Of a stretch of 64,000 nucleotides of DNA, positions 26,272-34,495 are shown in pieces (positions within the stretch are counted from its first letter, which is position 1; each line of letters opens with the position of its first letter). Position numbers and translations under genes: made by a program. The notes below the pieces were generated by a model that ran no database searches, was not told the origin of the DNA, and saw nothing but the letters and a program-made list of their open reading frames with translations. The stretch is from NCBI GenBank assembly GCA_041687455.1, contig JAWLBY010000004.1:124001-188000 (forward strand), read 5' to 3'. Source of the stretch: JAWLBY01 sp041687455. GTDB lineage: Bacteria; Pseudomonadota; Gammaproteobacteria; Xanthomonadales; Xanthomonadaceae.

Positions 26272-26288
26272 GTTAAACTCCGGTTAAC
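26272..26288. promoter_or_regulatory. Palindrome GTTAA-N7-TTAAC upstream of the TonB receptor
   Basis: An inverted repeat (arms 26272-26276 and 26284-26288) lies 123 bp before the receptor ATG. It overlaps a weak -10 (TAAACT, 26274-26279) with CTGTCA 19 bp upstream. The AT-rich arms stand out in high-GC DNA and could be an operator. Confidence 0.35.
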
Positions 26289-26410
26289 CCCTCCGCTGGG
26301 GAGTTCGAGCGCGGACGGGTCGACGGACTTTACTGCAGTGCCCGGCATCGATCGGGCCCTGCAAGTGGCGGGATGCCGCACCTCGTATCAATCCATCGCA
26401 GGAAATCAAC

Positions 26411-29400
26411 ATGAGCAACCGAAGCAAGCTCCGGCTGTCGCGTCTCACGCTCGGCCTGGCGGTCGCCCTCGCCGCGGCGCCGGCGTTCGCGCAGCAGACC
26501 AGTTCGTCCCTGAGCGGCGCGATCGTCGACGATTCCGGCCGGCCGCTGGCCAATGCCGACGTGCTGATCACCCACACGCCGTCGGGCACGATCAGCCGCG
26601 CCACTACCGACGAGGCCGGCCGCTACGTCGCTCGCGGCCTCCGTGTCGGCGGTCCGTACACGGTGCTCGTGCTGAAGGACGGCTACCAGTCGAAGTCGCA
26701 GCCGAACGTGCAGTTGCAGCTCGGCCAGACCTCCACGGTCAGCATCGCGCTCGAGGCTTCGGCGCAGGAGCTCGACGCGATCGAAGTGATCGGTACCGCG
26801 CAGTCGTCGGTGTTCTCGCCGGATGCGATGGGCGCACAGACCACGATCGGCAGCGAGATGATCGCGGCGATGCCGTCGATCCGCCGCGACCTGCAGGACT
26901 ACGCCCGTCTCGATCCGCGTATCTCGCAGACCGACAAGGAGCGAGCCGAAATCTCGGCGCTGGGCCAGAACTCGCGCTTCAACTCGATCACGATCGACTC
27001 GGTGTCGACCAACGACACCTTCGGACTCGAGTCGAACAACCTGCCGACGCTGCGCCAGCCGATCCCGCTCGACGCGATCGAGGAAGTGCAGCTCAACATC
27101 GTCAACTACGACGTCACGCAGCGCGGCTACACCGGCGCCAACATCAACGCCGTCACCAAGGCCGGTACCAACGAGTTCCACGGTTCCGTCTACGGCACCT
27201 ACCGCGACGGTGACTGGGTTCGCGAAACCGACGACCGTGGCGTCGTGTTCAACGGTTTCGACGAAGAGAAGACCTACGGCGCGACCTTCGGCGGTCCGCT
27301 GATCAAGGATCGGCTGTTCTTCTTCCTGAACTACGACAAGACCAGCATTTCGGCTCCGGGCCCGGATCTGGGCAGCGGCCCGTTCGGCACCCGTGTCACC
27401 GCCGACCAGGTCCAGGAAGTCATCGATATCGCGCGTGGCTTCGGCATGGATCCGGGCAACCTCGAGACCGGCGGCCTGGGCACCGAAGTCGAAACCTGGC
27501 TCGCCCGTTTCGACTGGAACATCAACGACTACCACCGCGCCGATTTCCGCTTCAGCACGACCGACCAGGCCGAAGCGATCCTGCCGGGCTTCGGTTCCCG
27601 GTTCTTCTCGCTGTCGTCGTACTGGTACACGCAGGAGAAGGAATTCGACAACTACGTGCTTGAAGTATTCAGCGACTGGACCGACAGCTTCTCGACCGAA
27701 GCGCGCGTGTCCTATCGTGATTACCTGAGCGCGCCGGCGCTGTATGCGCAGCAGCCGCAGGTGCAGGTCGATTTCGGCAGCGACAATTTCCGCTTCGGTA
27801 CCGAGCAGTTCCGCCATGCGAACCTGCTGCAGACCGAAACCTGGAATGCGTACTTCGCCGGCAACCTGTTCCTCGGCGAGCACGACATCAAGTTTGGCGT
27901 CGACTACGAAAGCAACGACATCTACAACCTGTTCCTCGAGTCGAGCCTCGGCAACTATCGTTTCAGCAGCGTCGAGAACTTCGCCGCCGGCCGCTATCTG
28001 AGCTACCTGTACCGCACGTCGACGACCGGCAACCGCAACGATGCCGCCGCCGCGTTCACGCTCGACAACTGGGGCTTCTTCGTTCAGGACACCTGGAACG
28101 TCAACTACAACCTGACGCTGAACTTCGGTCTCCGCTACGACCTGCCGAAGGTCGACGACGAGATCCCGTTCAACCAGTCGTTCTTCGACACGTTCGGCGT
28201 CCGCAACGACGCCACGATCGACGGCAATGGACTGCTGCAGCCGCGCTTCGGCTTCAACTACACGTTCGACAGCGAGCGTCCGACCCAGCTCCGTGGCGGC
28301 TTCGGCCTGTTCCAGGGCGCGGCCGCGAACGTCTGGCTTGCCAACCCGTACACCAACAACGGTCTGACGATCCAGGTCTTCGGCTGCAACACCGGCGGCT
28401 TCCAGGCATGCCCGGAGAACGCCCCGCTGTTCGTCGCCGATCCGGCCAACCAGCCGGAGTTCGCGTCCGGCTCCGGTCCGCGCAGCGACGTCGACCTGCT
28501 GTCGCGTGACCTCGAACAGCCGTCGGTCTGGAAGGCGAACCTCGCGTTCGAACACGAGCTGCCGTGGTACGGCATCGTCGGCAGTGCCGAGCTGATCCTG
28601 ACCCAGGTCGAGAGCGGCATCTACTACGAGCACCTGAACCTCGGTACGCCGAGCTACGTCGCCAACGACGGTCGCGTGATGTACTGGCGCAATCCGACGG
28701 TCGGCACGGTTGGCCAGAACTACACGCCGAACAACAACCGCTACAACGGCAGCGCCCGCAACGGCTCGGCCGCCGGCTTCAACGAAGTGCTGCTGGCCAA
28801 GGAAACCGGCAAGGGTTCGGGCCAGAACCTGACGCTGGCCCTGACCAAGCCGATGAGTGCCGACAGCAACCTGTTCTGGCAGGTCGCCTACGCCTACACC
28901 GACGCCGACGAGGTCAATCCGCTGACCTCGAGCCGTGCGATCTCGAACTGGCGCAGCCATGCGGTGCTGAACCCGGGCGAGAACGTCACTTCGCGTTCGG
29001 CCTACGTGTCGCGTGACCGCTTCACCGCTGCGGTGTCGTACCGCCACTTCTTCTTCGCCGACAACAAGACCGAGTTCTCGCTGTTCTACGAAGGCAAGAA
29101 GGGCAAGCCGTATAGCTGGGTGTTCAACAACGACGCCAACGGCGACAACCAGGCCGGCAACGACCTGCTGTACATCCCGGCCAACCCGAACGACGTGATC
29201 TTCGTCGACCCGTCGGAAGCCGATGCGTTCTGGCAGATCGTCAACGACAACGGCCTGGCCGGTTATGCCGGCAGCACCGTCGAGCGCAACTCGCACTTCG
29301 CGCCGTGGGTGCACAACTTCGACGTTCGCATCTCGCAGGAACTGCCGGGCTTCTTCGGTGAGCACAAGGCCGAGATCTGGCTCGACATCCTCAATGTCGG

Positions 29401-29611
29401 CAACCTGATCAACAAGGACTGGGGCCACATCGACGAGATCTTCTTCCAGTCCGACGGTGGCAGCGCGCGCAGCTTCGTCAACTTCGCCGGTATCGACGAG
29501 GCCAGCGGACGCTACATCTACGACGTGGTCAATCTGGAATCCTTCGGTCGTCGTGACCGCAACGCCGAGTCCCGCTGGGCGCTGCAACTGGGCTTCCGCT
29601 ACCGCTTCTGA
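26411..29611 (+). CDS. TonB-dependent receptor, Oar-like
   Basis: A 1066-aa outer-membrane protein. A signal peptide (about 1-28, ending PAFAQ) is followed by a carboxypeptidase-regulatory-like Ig domain (about 33-115), a plug domain (about 120-250, with NAVTKAGTNEFHGSVYG) and a large beta-barrel ending in FRYRF with a terminal Phe for outer-membrane insertion. The arrangement matches Oar-type receptors common in Xanthomonadales and myxobacteria, thought to take up or bind peptides or oligomers. AGGAAA lies about 10 nt before the ATG. No ExbBD or ligand-specific genes are adjacent. Confidence 0.93.
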   Translation: MSNRSKLRLSRLTLGLAVALAAAPAFAQQTSSSLSGAIVDDSGRPLANADVLITHTPSGTISRATTDEAGRYVARGLRVGGPYTVLVLKDGYQSKSQPNVQLQLGQTSTVSIALEASAQELDAIEVIGTAQSSVFSPDAMGAQTTIGSEMIAAMPSIRRDLQDYARLDPRISQTDKERAEISALGQNSRFNSITIDSVSTNDTFGLESNNLPTLRQPIPLDAIEEVQLNIVNYDVTQRGYTGANINAVTKAGTNEFHGSVYGTYRDGDWVRETDDRGVVFNGFDEEKTYGATFGGPLIKDRLFFFLNYDKTSISAPGPDLGSGPFGTRVTADQVQEVIDIARGFGMDPGNLETGGLGTEVETWLARFDWNINDYHRADFRFSTTDQAEAILPGFGSRFFSLSSYWYTQEKEFDNYVLEVFSDWTDSFSTEARVSYRDYLSAPALYAQQPQVQVDFGSDNFRFGTEQFRHANLLQTETWNAYFAGNLFLGEHDIKFGVDYESNDIYNLFLESSLGNYRFSSVENFAAGRYLSYLYRTSTTGNRNDAAAAFTLDNWGFFVQDTWNVNYNLTLNFGLRYDLPKVDDEIPFNQSFFDTFGVRNDATIDGNGLLQPRFGFNYTFDSERPTQLRGGFGLFQGAAANVWLANPYTNNGLTIQVFGCNTGGFQACPENAPLFVADPANQPEFASGSGPRSDVDLLSRDLEQPSVWKANLAFEHELPWYGIVGSAELILTQVESGIYYEHLNLGTPSYVANDGRVMYWRNPTVGTVGQNYTPNNNRYNGSARNGSAAGFNEVLLAKETGKGSGQNLTLALTKPMSADSNLFWQVAYAYTDADEVNPLTSSRAISNWRSHAVLNPGENVTSRSAYVSRDRFTAAVSYRHFFFADNKTEFSLFYEGKKGKPYSWVFNNDANGDNQAGNDLLYIPANPNDVIFVDPSEADAFWQIVNDNGLAGYAGSTVERNSHFAPWVHNFDVRISQELPGFFGEHKAEIWLDILNVGNLINKDWGHIDEIFFQSDGGSARSFVNFAGIDEASGRYIYDVVNLESFGRRDRNAESRWALQLGFRYRF

Positions 29612-29628
29612 TCGTTGCACCGAAGCAC

Positions 29629-29658
29629 GCAAACGGCCGGCTCATGCCGGCCGTTTGC
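29629..29658 (+). terminator. Intrinsic terminator of the TonB receptor gene
   Basis: A perfect 13-bp stem (GCAAACGGCCGGC / complement) with loop TCAT, followed by ATTTGTGG. It begins 18 bp after the stop codon. Confidence 0.8.
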
Positions 29659-29719
29659 ATTTGTGGCGGCCGATTGCGCTAGCCTTGCACGGTCGACATA
29701 CCAGCCACCACGTTTCGTC

Positions 29720-30763
29720 ATGATCGAGCTTTCGCTGTTCCGCCAGTTCGTCCCGATGCACATCCTGCCGCCGCACGAGCGCGCCGAGCTCGCCCGGCAC
29801 TGCCAGTTGAGTCGCTTCGAGGCCGGACAAAGCCCTTTCCGCCGCGGCGTCGCGAGCAGTGCGGCGGTATATCTGGTCACCGGCGAAGTGCAGCTCGAGG
29901 ACGAACAAGGCAAGCGCGCCGTCACCGCCGGCACCGAGGCGGCCCGGCATGCGTTGAGCAATGCCCAGCAGTTCGTCGCGACCGCCGTATGCACTGCACC
30001 GTCGACGCTGCTGATGGTCGATCGGGCCAAGCTCGACTACGTGATGACCTGGGCGCAGAGCGGCACGATCGAAGTGCAGGAAATCGGCCAGGGCGACAGC
30101 GAGGACTGGATGGGCATGATGCTGCAATGCCCCGCCATGCAGTTGATTCCGCCGGCCAACATCGCCCGTGTGCTGTCGCGAGTCGAGCCGGTGCTGGCGC
30201 CGGCCGGCAGCACGATCATCGAGCAGGGAGCGCCCGGCGACAGTTATTACGTGCTGACATCGGGAGGCTGCAGTATCTGGCGCCGTGAGCGTGACGGTGG
30301 CGAACTGCAGCCGGTCAATCAGATCGAGGCAGGGCAGGGTTTCGGCGAGGAGGCACTGCTGTCCGGCGATCCGCGCAACGCGACCGTCCGCGCCGATGTC
30401 GATTCCCGGCTGGTCCGACTGAGTGCCGCCGATTTCACCGCGTTGCTGCAGGCGCCGGTGCTGCACAAGGCCGACCTCGGCCGGCTGCCGGCGCGCGCCG
30501 TGCTGGTCGATGTCCGGATTCCGGAAGAGTTCGAGCACGGCCATCTGCCCGGCGCGGTCAACCTGCCGTTGCGTCAGTTGCGCGAGCGCTGCGCCGAGCT
30601 CGATCGGAGTCGGGCGCTGGTCGTTTACTGCGACGGTGGCCGGCGCAGTGCCGCTGCGACGTTCCTGCTGTGCGAGCGCGGGTTCGACGCCAGTTGGGTT
30701 GCCGGCGGCGTGCCCGCCGACGCGATGACCGAGCGGCAGCAAGTGGTGCCCGGCGTGGTCTGA
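29720..30763 (+). CDS. Double cyclic-nucleotide-binding / rhodanese fusion protein
   Basis: A 347-aa protein. An N-terminal degenerate CNB-like domain (about 10-110) lacks the phosphate-binding cassette. A second CNB domain (about 145-250) has the cassette FGEEALLSGDPRNATVRA. A C-terminal rhodanese domain (about 255-340) has the active loop C304-D-G-G-R-R-S. There is no DNA-binding helix-turn-helix, so it is not a Crp-type regulator. It may couple cyclic-nucleotide sensing to sulfur transfer or persulfide chemistry. It stands alone between two terminator-bounded units. Confidence 0.88.
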   Translation: MIELSLFRQFVPMHILPPHERAELARHCQLSRFEAGQSPFRRGVASSAAVYLVTGEVQLEDEQGKRAVTAGTEAARHALSNAQQFVATAVCTAPSTLLMVDRAKLDYVMTWAQSGTIEVQEIGQGDSEDWMGMMLQCPAMQLIPPANIARVLSRVEPVLAPAGSTIIEQGAPGDSYYVLTSGGCSIWRRERDGGELQPVNQIEAGQGFGEEALLSGDPRNATVRADVDSRLVRLSAADFTALLQAPVLHKADLGRLPARAVLVDVRIPEEFEHGHLPGAVNLPLRQLRERCAELDRSRALVVYCDGGRRSAAATFLLCERGFDASWVAGGVPADAMTERQQVVPGVV

Positions 30764-31068
30764 CGACGGCCGTCGGAGGGTCGCAGTCGTTCGACGACGT
30801 GGCCGGTCAGTGCCGCGCGGGATCGGCCGCAGGCTGGTGACGCGATTCGCAGCGATCGCGACCGAAGCGGGTTCCTGCGATCCGTCGCGGCGAGGCCGTA
30901 TCGCATCCAACGCGCATGGCGAACGCGATCAGCGGCTGTCCCGGTGCCGGGCTATCGTAGACCGGCTCCGGCCGCCTGCCGCCGCGCGCCCGCTCGCCCG
31001 CAATCGCCCCACCACCGCGGGCCGCAGGCTTACACTAACCGGCCGCATATCGAGAGACCGCACATCGC
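30764..31068. other. Intergenic region upstream of ppnN
   Basis: About 305 bp with no credible gene. A possible -10 (TACACT, 31031-31036) lies 33 bp before the ppnN ATG, without a recognisable -35. Nothing else seen. Confidence 0.5.
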
Positions 31069-32451
31069 ATGAGCAGCCTTGCCGCCCCGGAAACCGTCAG
31101 TGCCCGCATTTCGCCGCGCGGAGGGCTCGACGTCCTGTCGCGATACGAAGTGGCTCGCCTGCGCGACGCATCGGCCGGCGGCCTGCACGATCTGTTGCGG
31201 CGCTGCGCGCTGGCCGTGCTGACCTCGGGCAGCGAATCGGACGATCCGCGCGCGGCGCTCGAGCGCTATCCGAGCTTCGATATCCAGGTGCGCCAGCAGG
31301 ACCGCGGCATCAAGCTCGAGCTGACCGATGCGCCGGGCCAGGCATTCGTCGAAGGGCGAATCATCAACGGCGTCGCCGAGCTGCTGTTTGCAGTGGTTCG
31401 CGACATCGCCTACGTCTACAGCGAGTTCCAGGAAAGTGGCGCCTACGACCTGACCACGTCGGGCGGCATCACCAACGCGGTATTCGAGATCCTGCGCAAC
31501 GCCCGCGTGCTGCGTACCCACATCGAGCCGAACCTCGTGGTGTGCTGGGGCGGCCATTCGATCGTCCGCCACGAATACGACTACACCAAGGCGGTCGGCT
31601 ACCAGCTTGGCCTGCGCGGCATGGACATCTGCACCGGCTGCGGCCCGGGTGCGATGAAGGGGCCGATGAAGGGCGCGACGATCGCCCATGCCAAGCAGCG
31701 TCGTCGGACCAATCGATACATCGGCATCACCGAGCCGGGCATCATCGCCGCCGAGTCGCCGAACCCGATCGTCAACCACCTGGTCATCATGCCGGACATC
31801 GAGAAGCGACTCGAAGCGTTTGTCCGGCTCGGCCACGGCATCATCGTGTTCCCCGGCGGCGTCGGTACTGCCGAGGAAATCCTGTACCTGCTCGGGATCC
31901 TGCTGCATCCGAAAAATGCCGATCTGCCGTTCCCGCTGATCCTGACCGGCCCGAAGCAGTCGATCGCCTACTTCGACCAGATCGACCGATTCCTGCGGCT
32001 GGCGCTCGGTGATGCCGCCGCGCAGCGCTACCGGATCATCGTCGACGATCCGGCCGAGGTCGCGCGCCAGATGGAGCGCGGCGTCGCCCGCGTCCGCGAG
32101 TTCCGGCTCAGCAGCCAGGACGCGTTCTACTTCAACTGGGCGGTCGAGATACCGCTGGAATTCCAGCAACCGTTCATTCCGACCCACGAGAACATGGCCG
32201 GCCTGAACCTGCATCGCGAGCAGCCGGTCAATGATCTCGCCGCGCACCTGCGCCGGGCGTTCTCCGGCATCGTCGCCGGCAACGTCAAGGAAGAAGGCAT
32301 GCGTGCGATCGAGCAGCACGGCCGCTTCCGCATCCACGGCGAACTCGAGATCATGCAGGCGCTGGACGAACTGCTGCGCGCGTTCGTCGAGCAGCGGCGG
32401 ATGAAGATGAGCGGCGAGTACCGGCCGAGTTACGAGGTGGTGGCCGAGTGA
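31069..32451 (+). CDS. ppnN: Pyrimidine/purine nucleotide 5'-monophosphate nucleosidase
   Basis: A 460-aa PpnN (YgdH) homologue, hydrolysing nucleoside monophosphates to base and ribose 5-phosphate. It has an N-terminal DUF4478-like domain (about 1-135), a central LOG-type Rossmann domain with GCGPGAMKGPMKGA and PGGVGTAEEI (about 140-345), and a C-terminal DUF3412-like domain ending SGEYRPSYEVVAE. The length is near that of E. coli PpnN (454 aa). The E. coli enzyme is activated by (p)ppGpp and adjusts nucleotide pools on starvation. Confidence 0.95.
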   Translation: MSSLAAPETVSARISPRGGLDVLSRYEVARLRDASAGGLHDLLRRCALAVLTSGSESDDPRAALERYPSFDIQVRQQDRGIKLELTDAPGQAFVEGRIINGVAELLFAVVRDIAYVYSEFQESGAYDLTTSGGITNAVFEILRNARVLRTHIEPNLVVCWGGHSIVRHEYDYTKAVGYQLGLRGMDICTGCGPGAMKGPMKGATIAHAKQRRRTNRYIGITEPGIIAAESPNPIVNHLVIMPDIEKRLEAFVRLGHGIIVFPGGVGTAEEILYLLGILLHPKNADLPFPLILTGPKQSIAYFDQIDRFLRLALGDAAAQRYRIIVDDPAEVARQMERGVARVREFRLSSQDAFYFNWAVEIPLEFQQPFIPTHENMAGLNLHREQPVNDLAAHLRRAFSGIVAGNVKEEGMRAIEQHGRFRIHGELEIMQALDELLRAFVEQRRMKMSGEYRPSYEVVAE

Positions 32452-32496
32452 TGCACGGCGCCGGCCGCGTGGGTGTCACGCGGCCGGGCGGGCAGG

Positions 32497-32931
32497 CTAT
32501 CTCCAGCAGGTATTCCCGGACGGCGTCGAGGTCTTGCTGATCGTGCCGCACAGGCTCGTCAGCGTGATCGTCGCGCAGCGGCTGTCGCTCGCCTGCGCAC
32601 CGGCCGCCGTGGCGGTGATCGCATAGCTGTTGGCGCTGGTGGCCGCGCAGGCCACGGTGGCCGCCGGCGTCGACAGGGCGATCGTGTAATAGCCCGACGC
32701 GGTCGTGGCTGAACCGATCCCGAGCGTCGCCAGTGCCGTGGCGTAGGTGGTGGCTCCGAGGCGCTGCTTCTCCTGCCGCAACTGGATGTCGCTGATGATG
32801 TCGAACGCATCGCTGCGCCGACTTGCACGCATCTGCTCGGTGAAAGCCGGTATCGCCACGGCCATCAGGATGCCGACGATCGCGATGGCAATCACGAGTT
32901 CGATCAGGGTGAAACCGCGGGCGATTTTCAT
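32497..32931 (-). CDS. pilE: Type IV pilin-like protein PilE
   Basis: A 144-aa prepilin. It has a short leader MKIARG, then the processed N-terminus FTLIELVIAIAIVGILMAVA with Glu5. The C-terminal part has Cys pairs (CAATSANSYAI, DSRCATITLTSLCGTIS) forming the disulfide loop, and the protein ends GNTCWR. GAGAAGG sits just upstream of the ATG at 32931. It is divergent from fimT with a 159-bp shared region. By sequence it is the minor pilin PilE (FimE-like) that usually closes the minor-pilin operon; here it is detached and reversed. Confidence 0.88.
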   Translation of the reverse strand: MKIARGFTLIELVIAIAIVGILMAVAIPAFTEQMRASRRSDAFDIISDIQLRQEKQRLGATTYATALATLGIGSATTASGYYTIALSTPAATVACAATSANSYAITATAAGAQASDSRCATITLTSLCGTISKTSTPSGNTCWR

Positions 32932-33090
32932 GGCCTTCTCGGCTGTTGTAGGACGCTGCCAGCCTATCGTCTCGGCGAATGTTAAAAAACTGCGCTTATC
33001 ACAAAGCTGAACCCGCTCGTCGGCCGTCGCTTGCCCGGGGTGGGGGGCAGTCTCGTACAACGTCCTCCAAGCTCTTCAGGAGGAGTTCCG

Positions 33091-33693
33091 GTGGACGTCG
33101 AGCATTCACGTCACGCTGGCGGTTTCACGTTGGTGGAACTGATGATCGGCCTGGCCGTCGGGGCGATCCTGTTGATGGTGGCAGTGCCCGCCTTCACAGA
33201 GTACCGCCAGCGTTCGGCCTTGCGTGGAGCGGTTGATCAATTGGTCGTCTTCTGGGGTGACGCGCGTTTCGAGGCGTTGCGCCGAAACTCACTGGTCAAG
33301 GTTTCATTCGTGGAAAGTTCAGGCTCTTTCTGCATGGGAGCCGCTACCACGACCGACCGCAACGACGAAACGCCTTGCGACTGTCTGACCGCAGGGGCGT
33401 GCAACATCGCTGCCTTTCCGGCCAACCAAAGCGAATGGAAGCGCAACCGGGTCCCCGCCGCCGCCGATCTCGGCAATGCCAAGGGCGTCGCCGTGATCGA
33501 TCCGAAGCGCGGTGCGCTGACCGCGACCACGATGGCGGGATCGGTATACATGCAATCGCCCGACGGCGGATCGGCCGACTACCGGCTCAATTTTGTCGTC
33601 GACCGCAACGGGCGGGCGGTGGTCTGTGAGCCGGCGGATTCGCCGAGCAAGATGCCGCAGTACGCCAGCAAGCGTTGCACGGCCGGGGGATGA
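33091..33693 (+). CDS. fimT: Minor pilin FimT/GspH-like
   Basis: A 200-aa prepilin beginning the minor-pilin operon. The leader ends HAGG, then FTLVELMIGLAVGAILLMVA. The globular part carries DCLTAGAC and a last Cys near the end. The GTG at 33091 is preferred because AGGAGGAG lies 5 nt upstream; a start at 33031 would overlap that signal. FimT in related bacteria helps bind DNA during competence. The stop overlaps the pilW ATG (ATGA). Confidence 0.87.
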   Translation: MDVEHSRHAGGFTLVELMIGLAVGAILLMVAVPAFTEYRQRSALRGAVDQLVVFWGDARFEALRRNSLVKVSFVESSGSFCMGAATTTDRNDETPCDCLTAGACNIAAFPANQSEWKRNRVPAAADLGNAKGVAVIDPKRGALTATTMAGSVYMQSPDGGSADYRLNFVVDRNGRAVVCEPADSPSKMPQYASKRCTAGG

Positions 33694-34493
33694 TGCCGAT
33701 GCGAATCCATGAGAACAACGCAAGGCGAGTGCAGGGCTTTAGCCTGATCGAGTTGATGGTCGGGATGGTGGCCGGAATGCTGGTAGTGGGTTCGGTGCTG
33801 GCGTTCACCGTGTCGAGCCTGCGCAGCAACACCGAACTGGTGCAGTCGATCCGGCTCACCCAGGAGCTTCGGAACACGCTGGACCAGGCAACCCGCGAAC
33901 TGCGTCGGGCCGGGTTCGATCAGGCGTTCATGGAACAGATTGCGCTGCCGGCCGGAAGCACCTTCGTTTCTCCGTTCAGTCCGATCCTGATCTCGGGCGA
34001 AGGCACTGTGACGAGCTGCATCGTGTTTGCCTACGATCGCGATCCGACCACGGCCGGCAGCGGAACGGTCGGGGCCGTCGATCTGGCTGCCGGTGAAATC
34101 CGTGCACTGCGCCGGGTGACTGCAACGATCAACGGCGCAACGGTCGGCATCGTCGAACTCGCCACCAGCAGTGCCGGCGCCACGCCCGCCTGCGACGATG
34201 CAACCGCCAACTACACGACGTATCCGGCAAGTTGCAACGGTGTCTGGTGCCCGTTGTCGGATCCCCGCGTGGTCAGCATCACGTCGTTCCGGATCGACTC
34301 CACCGAGACCGATGTCAGCTCGTCAGGCCTCAGCGCCTTGTCGGTCCGGATTCGCGATCTGCAGCTCACCGTGCAAGGCGAGATCGTCGGCGATTCGGCG
34401 ATCACCCGCAGCATCCAATCCCGGGTTCGTGTGCGTTCCGACTGTCTTCGCACGAACCTGGCCGCCTGTAACGCTGCCCCGATAGGTGCATAG
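33690..34493 (+). CDS. pilW: Minor pilin PilW
   Basis: A 267-aa prepilin. The leader ends RVQG, followed by FSLIELMVGMVAGMLVVGSV. The next section, RLTQELRNTLDQATRELRRAGF, is the coiled alpha1-C helix typical of PilW. The C-terminal half is a beta-rich domain with two Cys pairs. The ATG at 33690 overlaps the fimT stop; a TTG at 33675 is a less likely start. It is 2 bp from pilX. Confidence 0.88.
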   Translation: MMPMRIHENNARRVQGFSLIELMVGMVAGMLVVGSVLAFTVSSLRSNTELVQSIRLTQELRNTLDQATRELRRAGFDQAFMEQIALPAGSTFVSPFSPILISGEGTVTSCIVFAYDRDPTTAGSGTVGAVDLAAGEIRALRRVTATINGATVGIVELATSSAGATPACDDATANYTTYPASCNGVWCPLSDPRVVSITSFRIDSTETDVSSSGLSALSVRIRDLQLTVQGEIVGDSAITRSIQSRVRVRSDCLRTNLAACNAAPIGA

Positions 34494-34495
34494 CC

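Noticed and set aside
32932..33000. Sigma54 promoter before pilE
   Set aside because: CTGGCAGCGTCCTACA has the GG of the -24 box but not the GC of the -12 box at the required spacing.
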